Shown here: positions 1 through 8,231 of the stretch, piece after piece | Layout: every line of letters starts with the position of its first letter | Position numbering within the stretch: position 1 is the stretch's first letter | Origin: Chryseolinea sp. | Lineage (GTDB): Bacteria; Bacteroidota; Bacteroidia; Cytophagales; Cyclobacteriaceae | DNA: 51,657 bases | Direction of reading: 5' to 3' | NCBI GenBank assembly: GCA_025923195.1 | Contig: JAICGJ010000015.1 | Span: 1 to 51,657 of the forward strand | Translations under genes and position numbers: made by a program | Notes under the pieces: model-generated | Seen by the model: the letters and a program-made list of their open reading frames with translations, nothing else | What the model was told of the DNA's origin: nothing | The model's database searches: none

Positions 1-698
1 CAAAACTCTGATCCTTCACAGTTCTTGCAACAACAACGACCGAGAGGTTGTGTGAACCATATGTTCTTTCGTCTTGACCGTGTCTTCGCCGACCGCGTGC
101 GCTAAAGCTATAGCGGTGGCGCAAACTTTAGCATAGGTATGGCTACCCGCCCTCATGCGCGGCCACCCCGCATTTGGCTCGGTCCAACGCCCCGGCACAG
201 AATTAAGTTCGCAACATGAATTAGCTGCATCGCTGCCGCTAGCTATATAGTAGTGCGCGAAAGTAATCCGCAAAGTGCGCAACAAACATTTTTCTGCGGT
301 CTTAGCGCTTCTTCTTCTTTTGCGATCTTAGCGTGAAACTGTCTTTAGAGACAGGGAGTAACTAAGGCGCAGAATAGAGTTTAATCCAGTTTCAAGAAAA
401 CCCCGACAAAGTTAAAGTAAAATCACTCACTTCTAGGGTCCGAAAATCCCATATCAAAGGTGAGGGTTTGTATTATTCTGGCTGACAACGCTGATCTTAC
501 ACCACCCTCATAAGATTGCTCCAATTTGTATAGCCCGAAGTAAAAAAAAATCAACCGCAATAAAAAATAGACTCGCAATGGGATTAAATTGCTAGCAGAG
601 GATCGGATGCTTTGTAAAATATGTTCCGAGTTAGACCCTAGTCTATTTGCCTTTGAGTCCATTGTCATAATGTATTTACAATTCGCAATATTGCTCTT
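1..698. other. Left-edge non-coding stretch
   Basis: I find no convincing gene here. Reading frames of 81 and 89 codons on the minus strand have no recognisable domain and uneven composition. The first 260 bases are richer in G+C than the AT-rich 360-700 part. The stretch holds a possible CGCAAAG-type repeat (about 262-339), a perfect small hairpin at 339-354 (CTGTCT, 4-base loop, AGACAG) without a T-tract, and the presumed promoter region of the membrane-protein gene that starts at 699. Confidence 0.5.
262..339. repeat. Possible degenerate CGCAAAG-type intergenic repeat
   Basis: The segment contains CCGCAAAGTGCGCAAC (268-283), followed after a short spacer by two imperfect direct copies resembling GCGGTCTTAGCG and GCGATCTTAGCG (296-334) in roughly inverted sense. 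Many environmental bacterial genomes carry dispersed repeats of this kind (CGCAAAG/CTTTGCG arms), but only this one copy is visible here. Assignment is therefore by resemblance only. Confidence 0.25.
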
Positions 699-1478
699 AT
701 GATTTCACGATTTATCGATTCGGGTTACTTCGATTTCTTATACATCGTTATATTAGTTTCAAGCGTAGTCTCAGGATATATGATTGCAAGATATCGTTAT
801 CTAAAGAAAAAACGTGTGTGGAAAATCAGTGGTACTGAGAATGGAATCATCGGTTTTTATGGTTTACTGATCTCTTTTATATTGATTCAATCTGGAAATT
901 CCAATAGAGAGAGAACGGATTTCATTCATCAACATTGTGATGCATTAGCAACCATCCACCTCGAAAGTCTTTCGGTGCCGGATTCAATTCATCTGAGTCT
1001 TCACGACGATCTCGTTAAAATCCTTGAATTTAATCTACGTGCCAGCAATGCAGAAGTAGGCGACTTCCAGGCCGTCTATACTGAATCGGGAAATATTTAC
1101 AATGACATATGGGCTAAACTAGGAAAAATTAAGTGGGAGGGCTCGTCTTTAATAGCTTCATCGCGCATCACAGAACAAATGCATCGTGCGACTGCGTTGA
1201 ATTATCGGATACTCTACAGTCATAAAGATCGCACTCCTGCCGAAGTAATGGTAATATTAATTTTAGGTTCATGGATTGTTGGATTATTAGTTGGCTTCAC
1301 CAACGGATTTAACGAGGAGCATCACTTCTTGGTACCAATAATATTTATTACGCTAACTGGCTTAACTCTTCTTTCAATACGAGATCTGGATAACCCCACT
1401 TCTGGCATGATAAGACCGTCATATGAAAGTTACCGGAATTTGCTGACCGACATAAAGAGAGTCGAGTTAAAAGATTAA
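699..1478 (+). CDS. Bestrophin-like (DUF4239-type) membrane protein
   Basis: This 259-residue membrane protein has an N-terminal hydrophobic segment (about 10-28), a second at about 48-64, a soluble middle part, and two adjacent hydrophobic segments near the C-terminus (about 184-205 and 210-226). The C-terminal block RDLDNPTSG followed by a short basic/aromatic tail (about 228-255) is the hallmark I associate with the DUF4239 or bestrophin-like family of bacterial membrane proteins. The family has no firmly established function; an ion-channel role is suggested only by the distant bestrophin resemblance. The gene stands alone and is followed by a strong terminator-like hairpin at 1550-1571. 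The start is ATG at 699, just downstream of an AT-rich leader. Confidence 0.7.
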   Translation: MISRFIDSGYFDFLYIVILVSSVVSGYMIARYRYLKKKRVWKISGTENGIIGFYGLLISFILIQSGNSNRERTDFIHQHCDALATIHLESLSVPDSIHLSLHDDLVKILEFNLRASNAEVGDFQAVYTESGNIYNDIWAKLGKIKWEGSSLIASSRITEQMHRATALNYRILYSHKDRTPAEVMVILILGSWIVGLLVGFTNGFNEEHHFLVPIIFITLTGLTLLSIRDLDNPTSGMIRPSYESYRNLLTDIKRVELKD

Positions 1479-1549
1479 AGATAATTACCTCAATTCTATC
1501 ATGACATGCAATCAGCTTTTCAGGAATAAAATTTTGACGATGGGAAAAT

Positions 1550-1571
1550 GGACATGTCTATGTCCTTTTTT
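1550..1571 (+). terminator. Intrinsic terminator after the bestrophin-like gene
   Basis: A perfect 6-bp stem (GGACAT, loop GTCT, ATGTCC) is followed directly by six T residues. It lies 72 bases after the stop codon at 1478 and before the next co-directional gene, so it probably ends the upstream transcript. Confidence 0.65.
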
Positions 1572-1742
1572 ACGTTCACTATGTAAGAAAGGGGGGTGAG
1601 TCTTGATCATTAAAAGATATAGCACTTAGGCAATTAAGAGAGCAAGGCTTCGTACGCGTTCAATATCTGTTCTTTTCGGTATGGGCTTAATAATAGCTAT
1701 TCAATGAACTGAAAATTATCCTTTTCACTGAAAACTAGGAGC

Positions 1743-3518
1743 GTGAAATTAATTGTGTTGATAATGATTAGCTCACTTATGTTAGTGACCGGTTTCGCGC
1801 AGGAAAAAAATGATTCGACGAAAAGAAAATCAGCCGCATTCAAAGTAATTCATAAAGGGATAGATCTTATTTCCACGCATCAAAAAGATACGATTCTGAA
1901 TGAACTTAGTACAGATGCATTTAAAGCTTTTGAAAACAAGATCATTCGGAACATCAACGTGGAATTCATAGGCTTCGAAAGATCTATTTATGATAGCACC
2001 AAACGTGTCAAAAAAATTATCACGAATGTGGCCGATGCATTGCACGGCAGCACAAAAGAACGTATCATCAGAAACCATTTATTTGTAAAGAAAGGTAAGC
2101 CCCTGAATCCCTACCTTCTTGCAGATAATGAAAGGTTCCTTCGTGATCTTGATTTTATCATGGATGCCCGCCTTGTTATTACGCCAATAGAGGGAACAGA
2201 TTCTGTAGACGTCACTGCTGTTACGCGCGATATTTTTAGCCTGGGCGCGCGAGTAGGCGGAAGCCCATCAGCACCCGAAGTGTCTATCTATGATGCCAAC
2301 CTTGCAGGCCAAGGCCAGCGTGTTGAATTTTCGGGACTAGTAGATGACTCCCGTGATCCTTCTTTTGGCTATTCTGCTTTTTATAGGAAGCGAAGCCTCT
2401 TAGGAAGTTTTATGGATGTTGAAGTGGGATATACAGAGTTGAATTCAGGCACTAGTTTTGGAGATGAAAATGAATTTGCATACTTCATTTCTTTTGACCG
2501 TCCGCTGGTATCGCCCTACTTCCGTCTGGCAGGCGGGTTGGAGGTAAGTAACAATTGGTCTGAAAATGTTTATCGTAAGCCGGATTCAATTTTTCTAGAT
2601 TATAATTATAAAGTTTTTGATACCTGGATTGGCTACAATCTGGGAATAAAAAATTCATTCGCTAATCGCAACCGGTATTTTATAGCCCTCAGGTATTTGG
2701 ATGGCTTTTTTGTTGAAAGTCCCGATCAGGAGCAATACGAGGACGACCGTGACTATAACAGCATAAAAGGTGCTTTGGCTGAATTTACTTTCTATCGTAA
2801 GAATTACTACAAGACGCGGTATGTTTATGGTTTTGGAAGAACAGAAGATGTCCCCTACGGTATCACTGCGGCAATTACTACGGGATACTTACGGGAACTA
2901 CATGTCGACAGACCCTATGCCGCCGTGAAATTAAATTATGGCGAAGCCAGCAAGGAGGGAAACTTTTACCTTCTGAATTTTCATACCGGAGGATATCTCT
3001 ATCATTCAACCTTGGAGGATGTCCTGGTCACGGCCACCGCCTCCTATTATACGAAAGCTTGGAACCTAAACCGTTCCAAGCTGAGGGGTTTTGTTTCTGG
3101 AGGCTATTCTCAACTTTTTCATCGCACCTCCAACAATTATCTCAACATCAGGAAGAATGAAGTTCGTGGAATATCGACGGATAGCCTACGTGGAAATCAA
3201 CGATTCTCATTGCGTTTTGAGACAACATTATACACTCCTGGATCAATCTTAGGTTTTCGTTTTGCCCCCTTTGCTGGTGCGGACTGGGCATCATTGGACT
3301 GCATCAATTGCAACGAAAAGAGACCGAATATTTTTGGAATTAATGCAGGCCTCAGAACGCGGAATGAAAATCTGATCTTTGGAACTATGGAGCTCCGACT
3401 TATTTACATCCCGGATGATGGAACCGACAATGATCAGTTTAAGGTCGAGTTTCGTCAAAATCTGCGAGTCAAGAGCACAGGTAGTTTTGCTGAGAAGCCA
3501 CGGCTAGTGTCCAACTAG
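1743..3518 (+). CDS. POTRA-containing outer-membrane beta-barrel protein (Omp85/TamA-like)
   Basis: This is a 591-residue secreted protein. A cleavable signal peptide (residues 1-19, ending GFAQ) precedes a region (about 65-150) that reads like a POTRA domain: a strand with IRNINVEFIGF, then VKKGKPLNPYLLADNERFLR and a strand pair around ARLVITPIEGTDSVDVTAV. The remainder alternates aromatic and polar residues in the pattern of transmembrane beta-strands. The arrangement fits the Omp85/TamA/two-partner-secretion-type barrel superfamily and hence insertion or export of proteins or lipids at the outer membrane, but the exact subfamily is not clear. The start is GTG at 1743; it was chosen because the signal peptide begins there. 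No partner gene is adjacent. Confidence 0.7.
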   Translation: MKLIVLIMISSLMLVTGFAQEKNDSTKRKSAAFKVIHKGIDLISTHQKDTILNELSTDAFKAFENKIIRNINVEFIGFERSIYDSTKRVKKIITNVADALHGSTKERIIRNHLFVKKGKPLNPYLLADNERFLRDLDFIMDARLVITPIEGTDSVDVTAVTRDIFSLGARVGGSPSAPEVSIYDANLAGQGQRVEFSGLVDDSRDPSFGYSAFYRKRSLLGSFMDVEVGYTELNSGTSFGDENEFAYFISFDRPLVSPYFRLAGGLEVSNNWSENVYRKPDSIFLDYNYKVFDTWIGYNLGIKNSFANRNRYFIALRYLDGFFVESPDQEQYEDDRDYNSIKGALAEFTFYRKNYYKTRYVYGFGRTEDVPYGITAAITTGYLRELHVDRPYAAVKLNYGEASKEGNFYLLNFHTGGYLYHSTLEDVLVTATASYYTKAWNLNRSKLRGFVSGGYSQLFHRTSNNYLNIRKNEVRGISTDSLRGNQRFSLRFETTLYTPGSILGFRFAPFAGADWASLDCINCNEKRPNIFGINAGLRTRNENLIFGTMELRLIYIPDDGTDNDQFKVEFRQNLRVKSTGSFAEKPRLVSN

Positions 3519-3613
3519 TTGTGATAAACAAATAATTTAGACTCAGATTACTGCAGACTAATGCCGGAGCGGGCAACACGAAATCCTTAAAAAATCCAAA
3601 GAATGAGGCTTTA

Positions 3614-3629
3614 TAGACGAAACCGTCTA
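3614..3629. other. Small hairpin without T-tract
   Basis: TAGACG-AAAC-CGTCTA is a perfect 6-bp stem with a 4-base loop, in the 259-base gap between the barrel gene and the carbonic-anhydrase gene. There is no T-run, so it is at best a weak terminator or an RNA-stability element. Confidence 0.3.
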
Positions 3630-3702
3630 GAGTCACTAAATGAATCGGACTAGATTTAATACTTATTATTTGGTGAAAATGATTTGGAGCGTAGTTGAGT
3701 CC

Positions 3703-3734
3703 GTTGTTAAGCTTGGTTCTTAACGTTTAGTTTG
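3703..3734 (+). promoter_or_regulatory. Candidate promoter with palindromic operator for the carbonic anhydrase-porin operon
   Basis: A -7 like element TTAGTTTG (3727-3734; one mismatch to the Bacteroidota TAnnTTTG) lies 20 bases after GTTG (3703-3706; one mismatch to TTTG). The spacer is almost filled by the perfect inverted repeat GTTAAG-N7-CTTAAC (3706-3724), which is a plausible binding site for a dimeric regulator. The predicted start of transcription would be about 37 bases before the ATG at 3778. Confidence 0.4.
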
Positions 3735-3777
3735 ACAAGACCAAGCATGTTTTGGTAACTCTTAAGAAAACTGTCAT

Positions 3778-4638
3778 ATGAAATTAAGACCTATTCAAGC
3801 AACATCGCTAAGCCTTGTTATCGTACTCCTTTCATGTACGGGTAAGCATCAAGAAACTCAAGGTACACAAGACTCGGCTGCTTCTGCGAGAACCAGCTCT
3901 GAAGCTAAACCCTCAGCCCGACCGGTGCATTGGGGATACTCTGGCGACGTAAATCCTTCTATGTGGGCTTCCCTTAGTCCTGTGTATGCCGCCTGTGGTG
4001 AAGGAAAGTCGCAGTCCCCCATTAATCTCATGTCAGTTTCTGGAGCAGGTCTAACAAAGTTAACAGTAGACTTTAAGACAACCTCTCTGAAAATTGCGCA
4101 TCATGAACATGTCGATGATATTCTTGACAATGGACACACAATACAGGTGACGGTTGAGGAGGGAAGTAGTTTTACCCTGAACGACAAAACCTTTGACCTG
4201 AAACAATTTCATTTTCATACACCAAGTGAGCATAGCGTGGATGGAAAACATCTTCCTCTTGAGATGCATTGGGTGCATCAAAGTTCAGATGGCAGTTTTG
4301 GAGTAATTGGCCTCCTCTTTGAAGAAGGAGAGCCCAACGAGAATTTTGAAAAAATTATTCAACACCTGCCAAACTTACCGGGCGAAAGCAATCATTTCAC
4401 CGATGTAAAATTGGACCTCAATCTTCATGTGCCGGAAAGTATTACAGCATATCATTACATAGGATCATTTACAACGCCACCTTGTACTGAAAACGTACAA
4501 TGGCTTGTGCTTCGCAATAAGTTCACCATGAGCGCTGATCAAATAAAGGCGTTCTCATCAAGGCTTAATAACAACAACCGTCCAGTTCAGGCGCTGAACG
4601 GCCGCAAGGTGTCTATTGATAAGATTCAGCCGCAATGA
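3778..4638 (+). CDS. Alpha-class carbonic anhydrase, lipoprotein
   Basis: This 286-residue protein should interconvert CO2 and bicarbonate outside the cytoplasm. The N-terminus is a lipoprotein signal with lipobox LLSC (Cys20), followed by a Ser/Thr/Ala-rich linker to about residue 48, so it is probably anchored to a membrane. The alpha-CA fold begins at HWGYSGDVNP. The zinc ligands are visible as His145 and His147 (QFHFHTPSEH) and His164 (EMHWVH). A His at 120 in DNGHTI occupies the proton-shuttle position of animal enzymes, and the GSFTTPPC block contains the catalytic threonine. All key residues are present, so it should be active. The stop codon overlaps the start of the following porin gene (ATGA), which indicates translational coupling. 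Confidence 0.93.
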   Translation: MKLRPIQATSLSLVIVLLSCTGKHQETQGTQDSAASARTSSEAKPSARPVHWGYSGDVNPSMWASLSPVYAACGEGKSQSPINLMSVSGAGLTKLTVDFKTTSLKIAHHEHVDDILDNGHTIQVTVEEGSSFTLNDKTFDLKQFHFHTPSEHSVDGKHLPLEMHWVHQSSDGSFGVIGLLFEEGEPNENFEKIIQHLPNLPGESNHFTDVKLDLNLHVPESITAYHYIGSFTTPPCTENVQWLVLRNKFTMSADQIKAFSSRLNNNNRPVQALNGRKVSIDKIQPQ

Positions 4639-5783
4639 AATACGTCATCGTTGTATATCTATTCCTGATCGCCATCATCAAGCTAACACCAGCGGATGCC
4701 CAGGAAAATAAAATTGAAGAAAAATTACCGCCAGGTTGGATTGCGATTCCTGAGACGTCGGTAAAATTCAAAATAGGCGGATATGTAAAAGTTGATCTGA
4801 TCCATGATTTTGATCCCATAAATTCTCCTGATTTTTTTGATGTGTCTAAAATCCCGACTGACGGGCCCGAAGGAGAGAGCACACACATGCATGCAAAAGA
4901 AACAAGGATATTCATGGACTTCCGTTCGCCTTCGAAGGTTGGTGAATTACGCGCCTACATCGAGGGGGATTTCTACGGGTCAGGTGGAGCATTTAGATTG
5001 CGCCATGCTTACATTGAAATTGCAGGAAAATGGCTGGCAGGTCAGACATGGACCAATTTTATGGACGAATCGATGATCCCTCCTACACTGGACTTCGAAA
5101 AACCTGCAGCCTATGCGTTTGCAAGGCACGCGTTATTTCGGTATAAACATACATTTACACAAGACACTTACGCTGCCCTTGCAGTGGAAGAACCAAGTGC
5201 AAGTGCTCAGGTACCCACACAATCAGGCAAGCTCGAGAGCCCGCTTCCAGACGTCACTGCACGATATCGCATTACCAAACACTGGGGTCATGTTCAACTT
5301 TCCGGATTCGCCGGTCAGCTTCGGTTTCAGCCAACACAGGGTGCGGCAGATGACGTTTGGCTGTACGGATTCAATCTTTCGGGTCAACTAATCCTGCTCA
5401 AAAGGGATAAGCTTTCGTATCAAGTGGTATATGGGCCAGGCGTTGCACGATACCGTGGCGGGATATCGGCAGGATTAGACGAGAACGGCAGGCTTGAAGC
5501 ACTTGTGGGCACTGGCTATACTGTTAGTTATATGCATTACTGGTCACCTTCTTTTTCATCTGTTGTTGTGTTCAATTATGGTGAAGATGATAATACCGAA
5601 GGGCAACCCAACAGTGACATCTCCAAGGTTAATTATATCGCTGGTAATTTGTTGTGGCATTTTACTGAAAATGCTTTTGCGGGCATAGAATACCTTCGCG
5701 GAACACGGGAAGATATTGACAAACGCGATGGTACCGCAAATCGCATCCAATTCAGCGTTAGATATTCATTTAATATGAACTGA
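4635..5783 (+). CDS. DcaP-like trimeric porin
   Basis: This 382-residue outer-membrane protein has a signal peptide (1-22, ending ADAQ). The mature N-terminus then has the sequence pattern of DcaP-type porins: an amphipathic first strand (VKFKIGGYVKVDLIHDF), a loop, ETRIFMDFRSPS, YIEGDF and LRHAYIEI, with W-x-AGQTWTNFMD. The C-terminus ends in an aromatic strand (FSVRYSFNMN) typical of barrels. In Acinetobacter, DcaP proteins are porins for dicarboxylic acids and other small anions; that substrate is not shown here. The gene overlaps the carbonic-anhydrase stop codon by four bases, so the two should be produced together, suggesting a link between the channel and CO2/bicarbonate or organic-acid handling. 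Confidence 0.75.
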   Translation: MKYVIVVYLFLIAIIKLTPADAQENKIEEKLPPGWIAIPETSVKFKIGGYVKVDLIHDFDPINSPDFFDVSKIPTDGPEGESTHMHAKETRIFMDFRSPSKVGELRAYIEGDFYGSGGAFRLRHAYIEIAGKWLAGQTWTNFMDESMIPPTLDFEKPAAYAFARHALFRYKHTFTQDTYAALAVEEPSASAQVPTQSGKLESPLPDVTARYRITKHWGHVQLSGFAGQLRFQPTQGAADDVWLYGFNLSGQLILLKRDKLSYQVVYGPGVARYRGGISAGLDENGRLEALVGTGYTVSYMHYWSPSFSSVVVFNYGEDDNTEGQPNSDISKVNYIAGNLLWHFTENAFAGIEYLRGTREDIDKRDGTANRIQFSVRYSFNMN

Positions 5784-6091
5784 AAATCTATTAAACCTTA
5801 AACATCGCCGGTATATATTGCAAAATTTAAATCGGTTCCAGTGGAATCTCTGCGTATAGCGAAGGCGGTAACAACACTTGGTAAAAAATTAGTTTGGCGT
5901 ACTCTTCACGCTAAAAGAAAATTCGGTTACTTTGCCAGTGATATCGGCACCATGTCTTGTGATTCGAAATAACTGTTAAAGAATTACGAGGATTATGTAC
6001 ATTAATTTTAAAGATCTCTGGTTTTTTTTTACGTATCTTCCCAACGACAATCGTTATCTCCTGATTTGCTGTAAGAGCTAATTGAAAATCT
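5784..6091. other. Intergenic region without recognised gene
   Basis: These 308 bases between the porin and the DUF4136 gene are AT-rich and contain only short reading frames. I see no clear terminator after the porin and no clean promoter match; a T-rich tract near 6027-6034 lies upstream of the next gene. Confidence 0.4.
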
Positions 6092-6661
6092 ATGAATCCA
6101 GTAGCAAGATTTTGTCTGTTGATCATACCTTTAGTACTTTCCTGCTCAGGAAGCTTACAAACATTTTCTGACAGGCACACTAACGTAGATTTGAATCAGT
6201 ATAAATCGTATGCATGGATCGCTCCGGGCGATACCGTTTTAAATGCGGAACGAAAAGACAAACTTTACGGAAATTTCATTGTGCAGACTGCTGACACGGA
6301 ATTACAGAAAAAGGGAATGTCGGTAGATATCCACAACCCCGACGCGCTTTTTATCTTTGAAACAAAAATCGAAGAAAAGGCAAAATATACGCGAGCACCC
6401 GTCGTTGGCGTGGGCGTTGGCTTAGCAGGACCAGGATATTACGTTGGCGGCGCTGCTCCTATCGCCGGCGGAGAGCTCCTATCGTCCACATACGAGGAAG
6501 GTTTATTGTACTTTAATATGCACGATACAAAGACCGGAAAACTTATTTGGAGTGGTGGTGCAACAAAACCCCTCAAGAATTCCGACAATGTTGAACAGAT
6601 TATCAAAGCCGCCGTGAAAAATATACTCAAGCAATTGCCCATCAAACACAAAACGAAATGA
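6092..6661 (+). CDS. DUF4136 family lipoprotein
   Basis: This 189-residue protein has a lipoprotein signal with lipobox VLSC (Cys18). The mature part starts with the DUF4136 pattern (a Val-Asp-Leu strand, then YKSYAWIAPGD near residue 45), followed by alternating helix/strand segments, a Gly-rich central loop (GVGVGLAGPGYYVGG) and a C-terminal helix with INxLxQ-like spacing. DUF4136 proteins are small envelope lipoproteins of unknown function common in Bacteroidota. The gene is convergent with the outer-membrane protein gene ending at 6699, with only 37 bases between them. Confidence 0.8.
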   Translation: MNPVARFCLLIIPLVLSCSGSLQTFSDRHTNVDLNQYKSYAWIAPGDTVLNAERKDKLYGNFIVQTADTELQKKGMSVDIHNPDALFIFETKIEEKAKYTRAPVVGVGVGLAGPGYYVGGAAPIAGGELLSSTYEEGLLYFNMHDTKTGKLIWSGGATKPLKNSDNVEQIIKAAVKNILKQLPIKHKTK

Positions 6662-6698
6662 TGTATTCGGCTATTCATCTCAAGCGCGCGACTTATAG

Positions 6699-7553
6699 TC
6701 AGCGAATGAAAAAAGTGAGGTTAGCTTGTACCACGACGTTAAGCCTCGGCTGACCGGCAATAAACTTTGTAATACGCAAAGAAGCGCAAGACATGTTTCC
6801 GATCACCTTGCCAATATCTGTCCGCAGAAATAAAAAATTTGTTTCTTCCGTGAAGGATCTTGTGTACAACACGTTTAACGAAAACCAGCCATTCCATTGT
6901 TCTATTTGGACTACTGCTGGAAACGAAAATGAAAGATTTTGTAAACCTTCTTCTTTTTCGGGATCCTCAGGGTCTGGTATCCCATCGCTTCCACCCTGGC
7001 TATTGGCATCACCGTCCGAGAATTGAAAACGCACTTCTGGATAAAATACAATTGCCTCTGCAATGCGCCATTTAATGATAACCCCCGGTTTATATAGCCA
7101 TGCCCCGGCACCTCTTCCGAGAAGATACTCGCCGGTGGGTGCTGTAACGTCAAGAGAAAATGTTCCACGTTCTATTCCGATCACATCCTCCTTATGATAC
7201 GGAACGAATAAATACGACATTCTTAGATCGCCAAAACCTGTGGTGTTCTCATACCCTGCAAAGTTGCCCTCAAATATGGTGTGCATAAAAGGGATCGACA
7301 TGCCTACTAAATGGCGTTCATTTCGAAGGCCATAATAAAATCCTGGCCTTAGTGCATAGAACTGCGCATTGTTATGAAAACTATACGATTCAATATCGAT
7401 TGTTGCACGGCTCAACATGCTCACCGGGTCGCTGGCATCATCGAGCATGAGTTGCTGAGCGCCTACCTCCAGTACACAGACCATCAGTATCGGCAAGAGG
7501 AAGAAGACCTTGTACTTAATATTTTTTTGTTTTATCGACATCAGCAAACTCAT
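6699..7553 (-). CDS. Uncharacterised outer-membrane beta-barrel protein
   Basis: This 284-residue protein has an N-terminal signal peptide ending about GVGAQQ. The mature chain alternates short amphipathic strands, for example YGLRNERHLVGMSIPF, FGDLRMSYLFVP and FSLDVTAPTGEYLLG. The motif TAPTGEY resembles the ATPTGxY-like blocks of transporter barrels in the phenol-degradation MetA/putative transporter family, but I cannot place it firmly. An acidic Gly-rich loop (about 178-198) lies in the middle. A second Met at residue 5 (start 7541) is an equally good start because the signal peptide follows it. Probable outer-membrane channel or structural barrel of unknown substrate. Confidence 0.6.
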   Translation of the reverse strand: MSLLMSIKQKNIKYKVFFLLPILMVCVLEVGAQQLMLDDASDPVSMLSRATIDIESYSFHNNAQFYALRPGFYYGLRNERHLVGMSIPFMHTIFEGNFAGYENTTGFGDLRMSYLFVPYHKEDVIGIERGTFSLDVTAPTGEYLLGRGAGAWLYKPGVIIKWRIAEAIVFYPEVRFQFSDGDANSQGGSDGIPDPEDPEKEEGLQNLSFSFPAVVQIEQWNGWFSLNVLYTRSFTEETNFLFLRTDIGKVIGNMSCASLRITKFIAGQPRLNVVVQANLTFFIR

Positions 7554-8093
7554 CCAATTTAAATAGGATCAGGCTTTTTTTGACGGAAAGGGCAGTTTTT
7601 TTATCCACATAATGCAATAATAAAGCGCAGGAGTGCCGCGCATTTACCTTACAACTCCTCATTCCACTACTCAAGAATTGCTCGACCTTCATTGAAATTT
7701 TCATGACTCTAACGTTCATCTTCAGTTTGATCACAACTCTTAAGAAAGATTTGACCAGACGACCCTTTGAAACGAACTTGTTTAGAAGAAATGTGGGCTA
7801 TTTCACTTGCGCGGACGCGCGGAATGAACGTGATTGAAACGGTGCGCCGGTTGGAACGGTTGATATCGACCTTAAAACGCAACAGCGACCTATTACCTTA
7901 GCGAAATTGAAACTACGATGCGCAAGGTGGTGGCGTAAATAGCGCATACCTCAATGGTGGTATATTTTTAAGCTTGTGAATTGCAGTTACTGATCAACTC
8001 GTCGCATCCTCCGGCAGGCTAATTGGGTAGAGCAAGTACAGCGCTTTTTGCCGCGTTGGACGCATCGAAAATGAACGGCTTAAAAATCAGACA
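7554..8093. other. Intergenic region without recognised gene
   Basis: These 540 bases separate the minus-strand barrel gene from the small plus-strand lipoprotein ORF. The 7790-8060 part is GC-richer than its surroundings, but frames in all directions are short and frequently interrupted. No repeat, tRNA or terminator was recognised. Confidence 0.4.
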
Positions 8094-8231
8094 ATGCGAT
8101 CAATTAATTTTTTGGTACTTTATATCTTTATAGGGGTCATGGCTTTCTTCGCAACGTGTAAAGGCAAGGAGTATTCATCTAAACTCACCGATACCATGTT
8201 GCTCAACTGGAAGATATGGTCGACTGGATAA
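8094..8231 (+). CDS. Small putative lipoprotein ORF overlapping the DUF481 gene
   Basis: A 45-codon ATG frame encodes a short basic N-terminus, a hydrophobic run (NFLVLYIFIGVMAFF) and a lipobox-like FFATC with Cys22 followed by Lys-Gly-Lys, which is the layout of a bacterial lipoprotein signal. Only 23 residues would remain after processing. The frame overlaps the first codons of the DUF481 gene by 16 bases in another frame. It may be a genuine mini-lipoprotein, a translation-coupling leader, or the remnant of a longer lipoprotein gene. The tidy signal sequence is the only support. Confidence 0.4.
   Translation: MRSINFLVLYIFIGVMAFFATCKGKEYSSKLTDTMLLNWKIWSTG

Noticed and set aside
187-193. 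GTCCAAC resembling the inverse core of an integron attC site
   Set aside because: No matching GTTRRRY core was found downstream and no integrase gene is present.
16-285. 89-codon reading frame on the minus strand
   Set aside because: No domain, uneven composition and no leader features; the region looks non-coding.
423-668. 81-codon reading frame on the minus strand with a hydrophobic stretch
   Set aside because: Lies in the AT-rich upstream region of the membrane-protein gene; no family resemblance and low-complexity hydrophobic run.
7516-7734. 72-codon minus-strand frame upstream of the barrel gene
   Set aside because: Overlaps the barrel gene's start and has no domain; likely chance.
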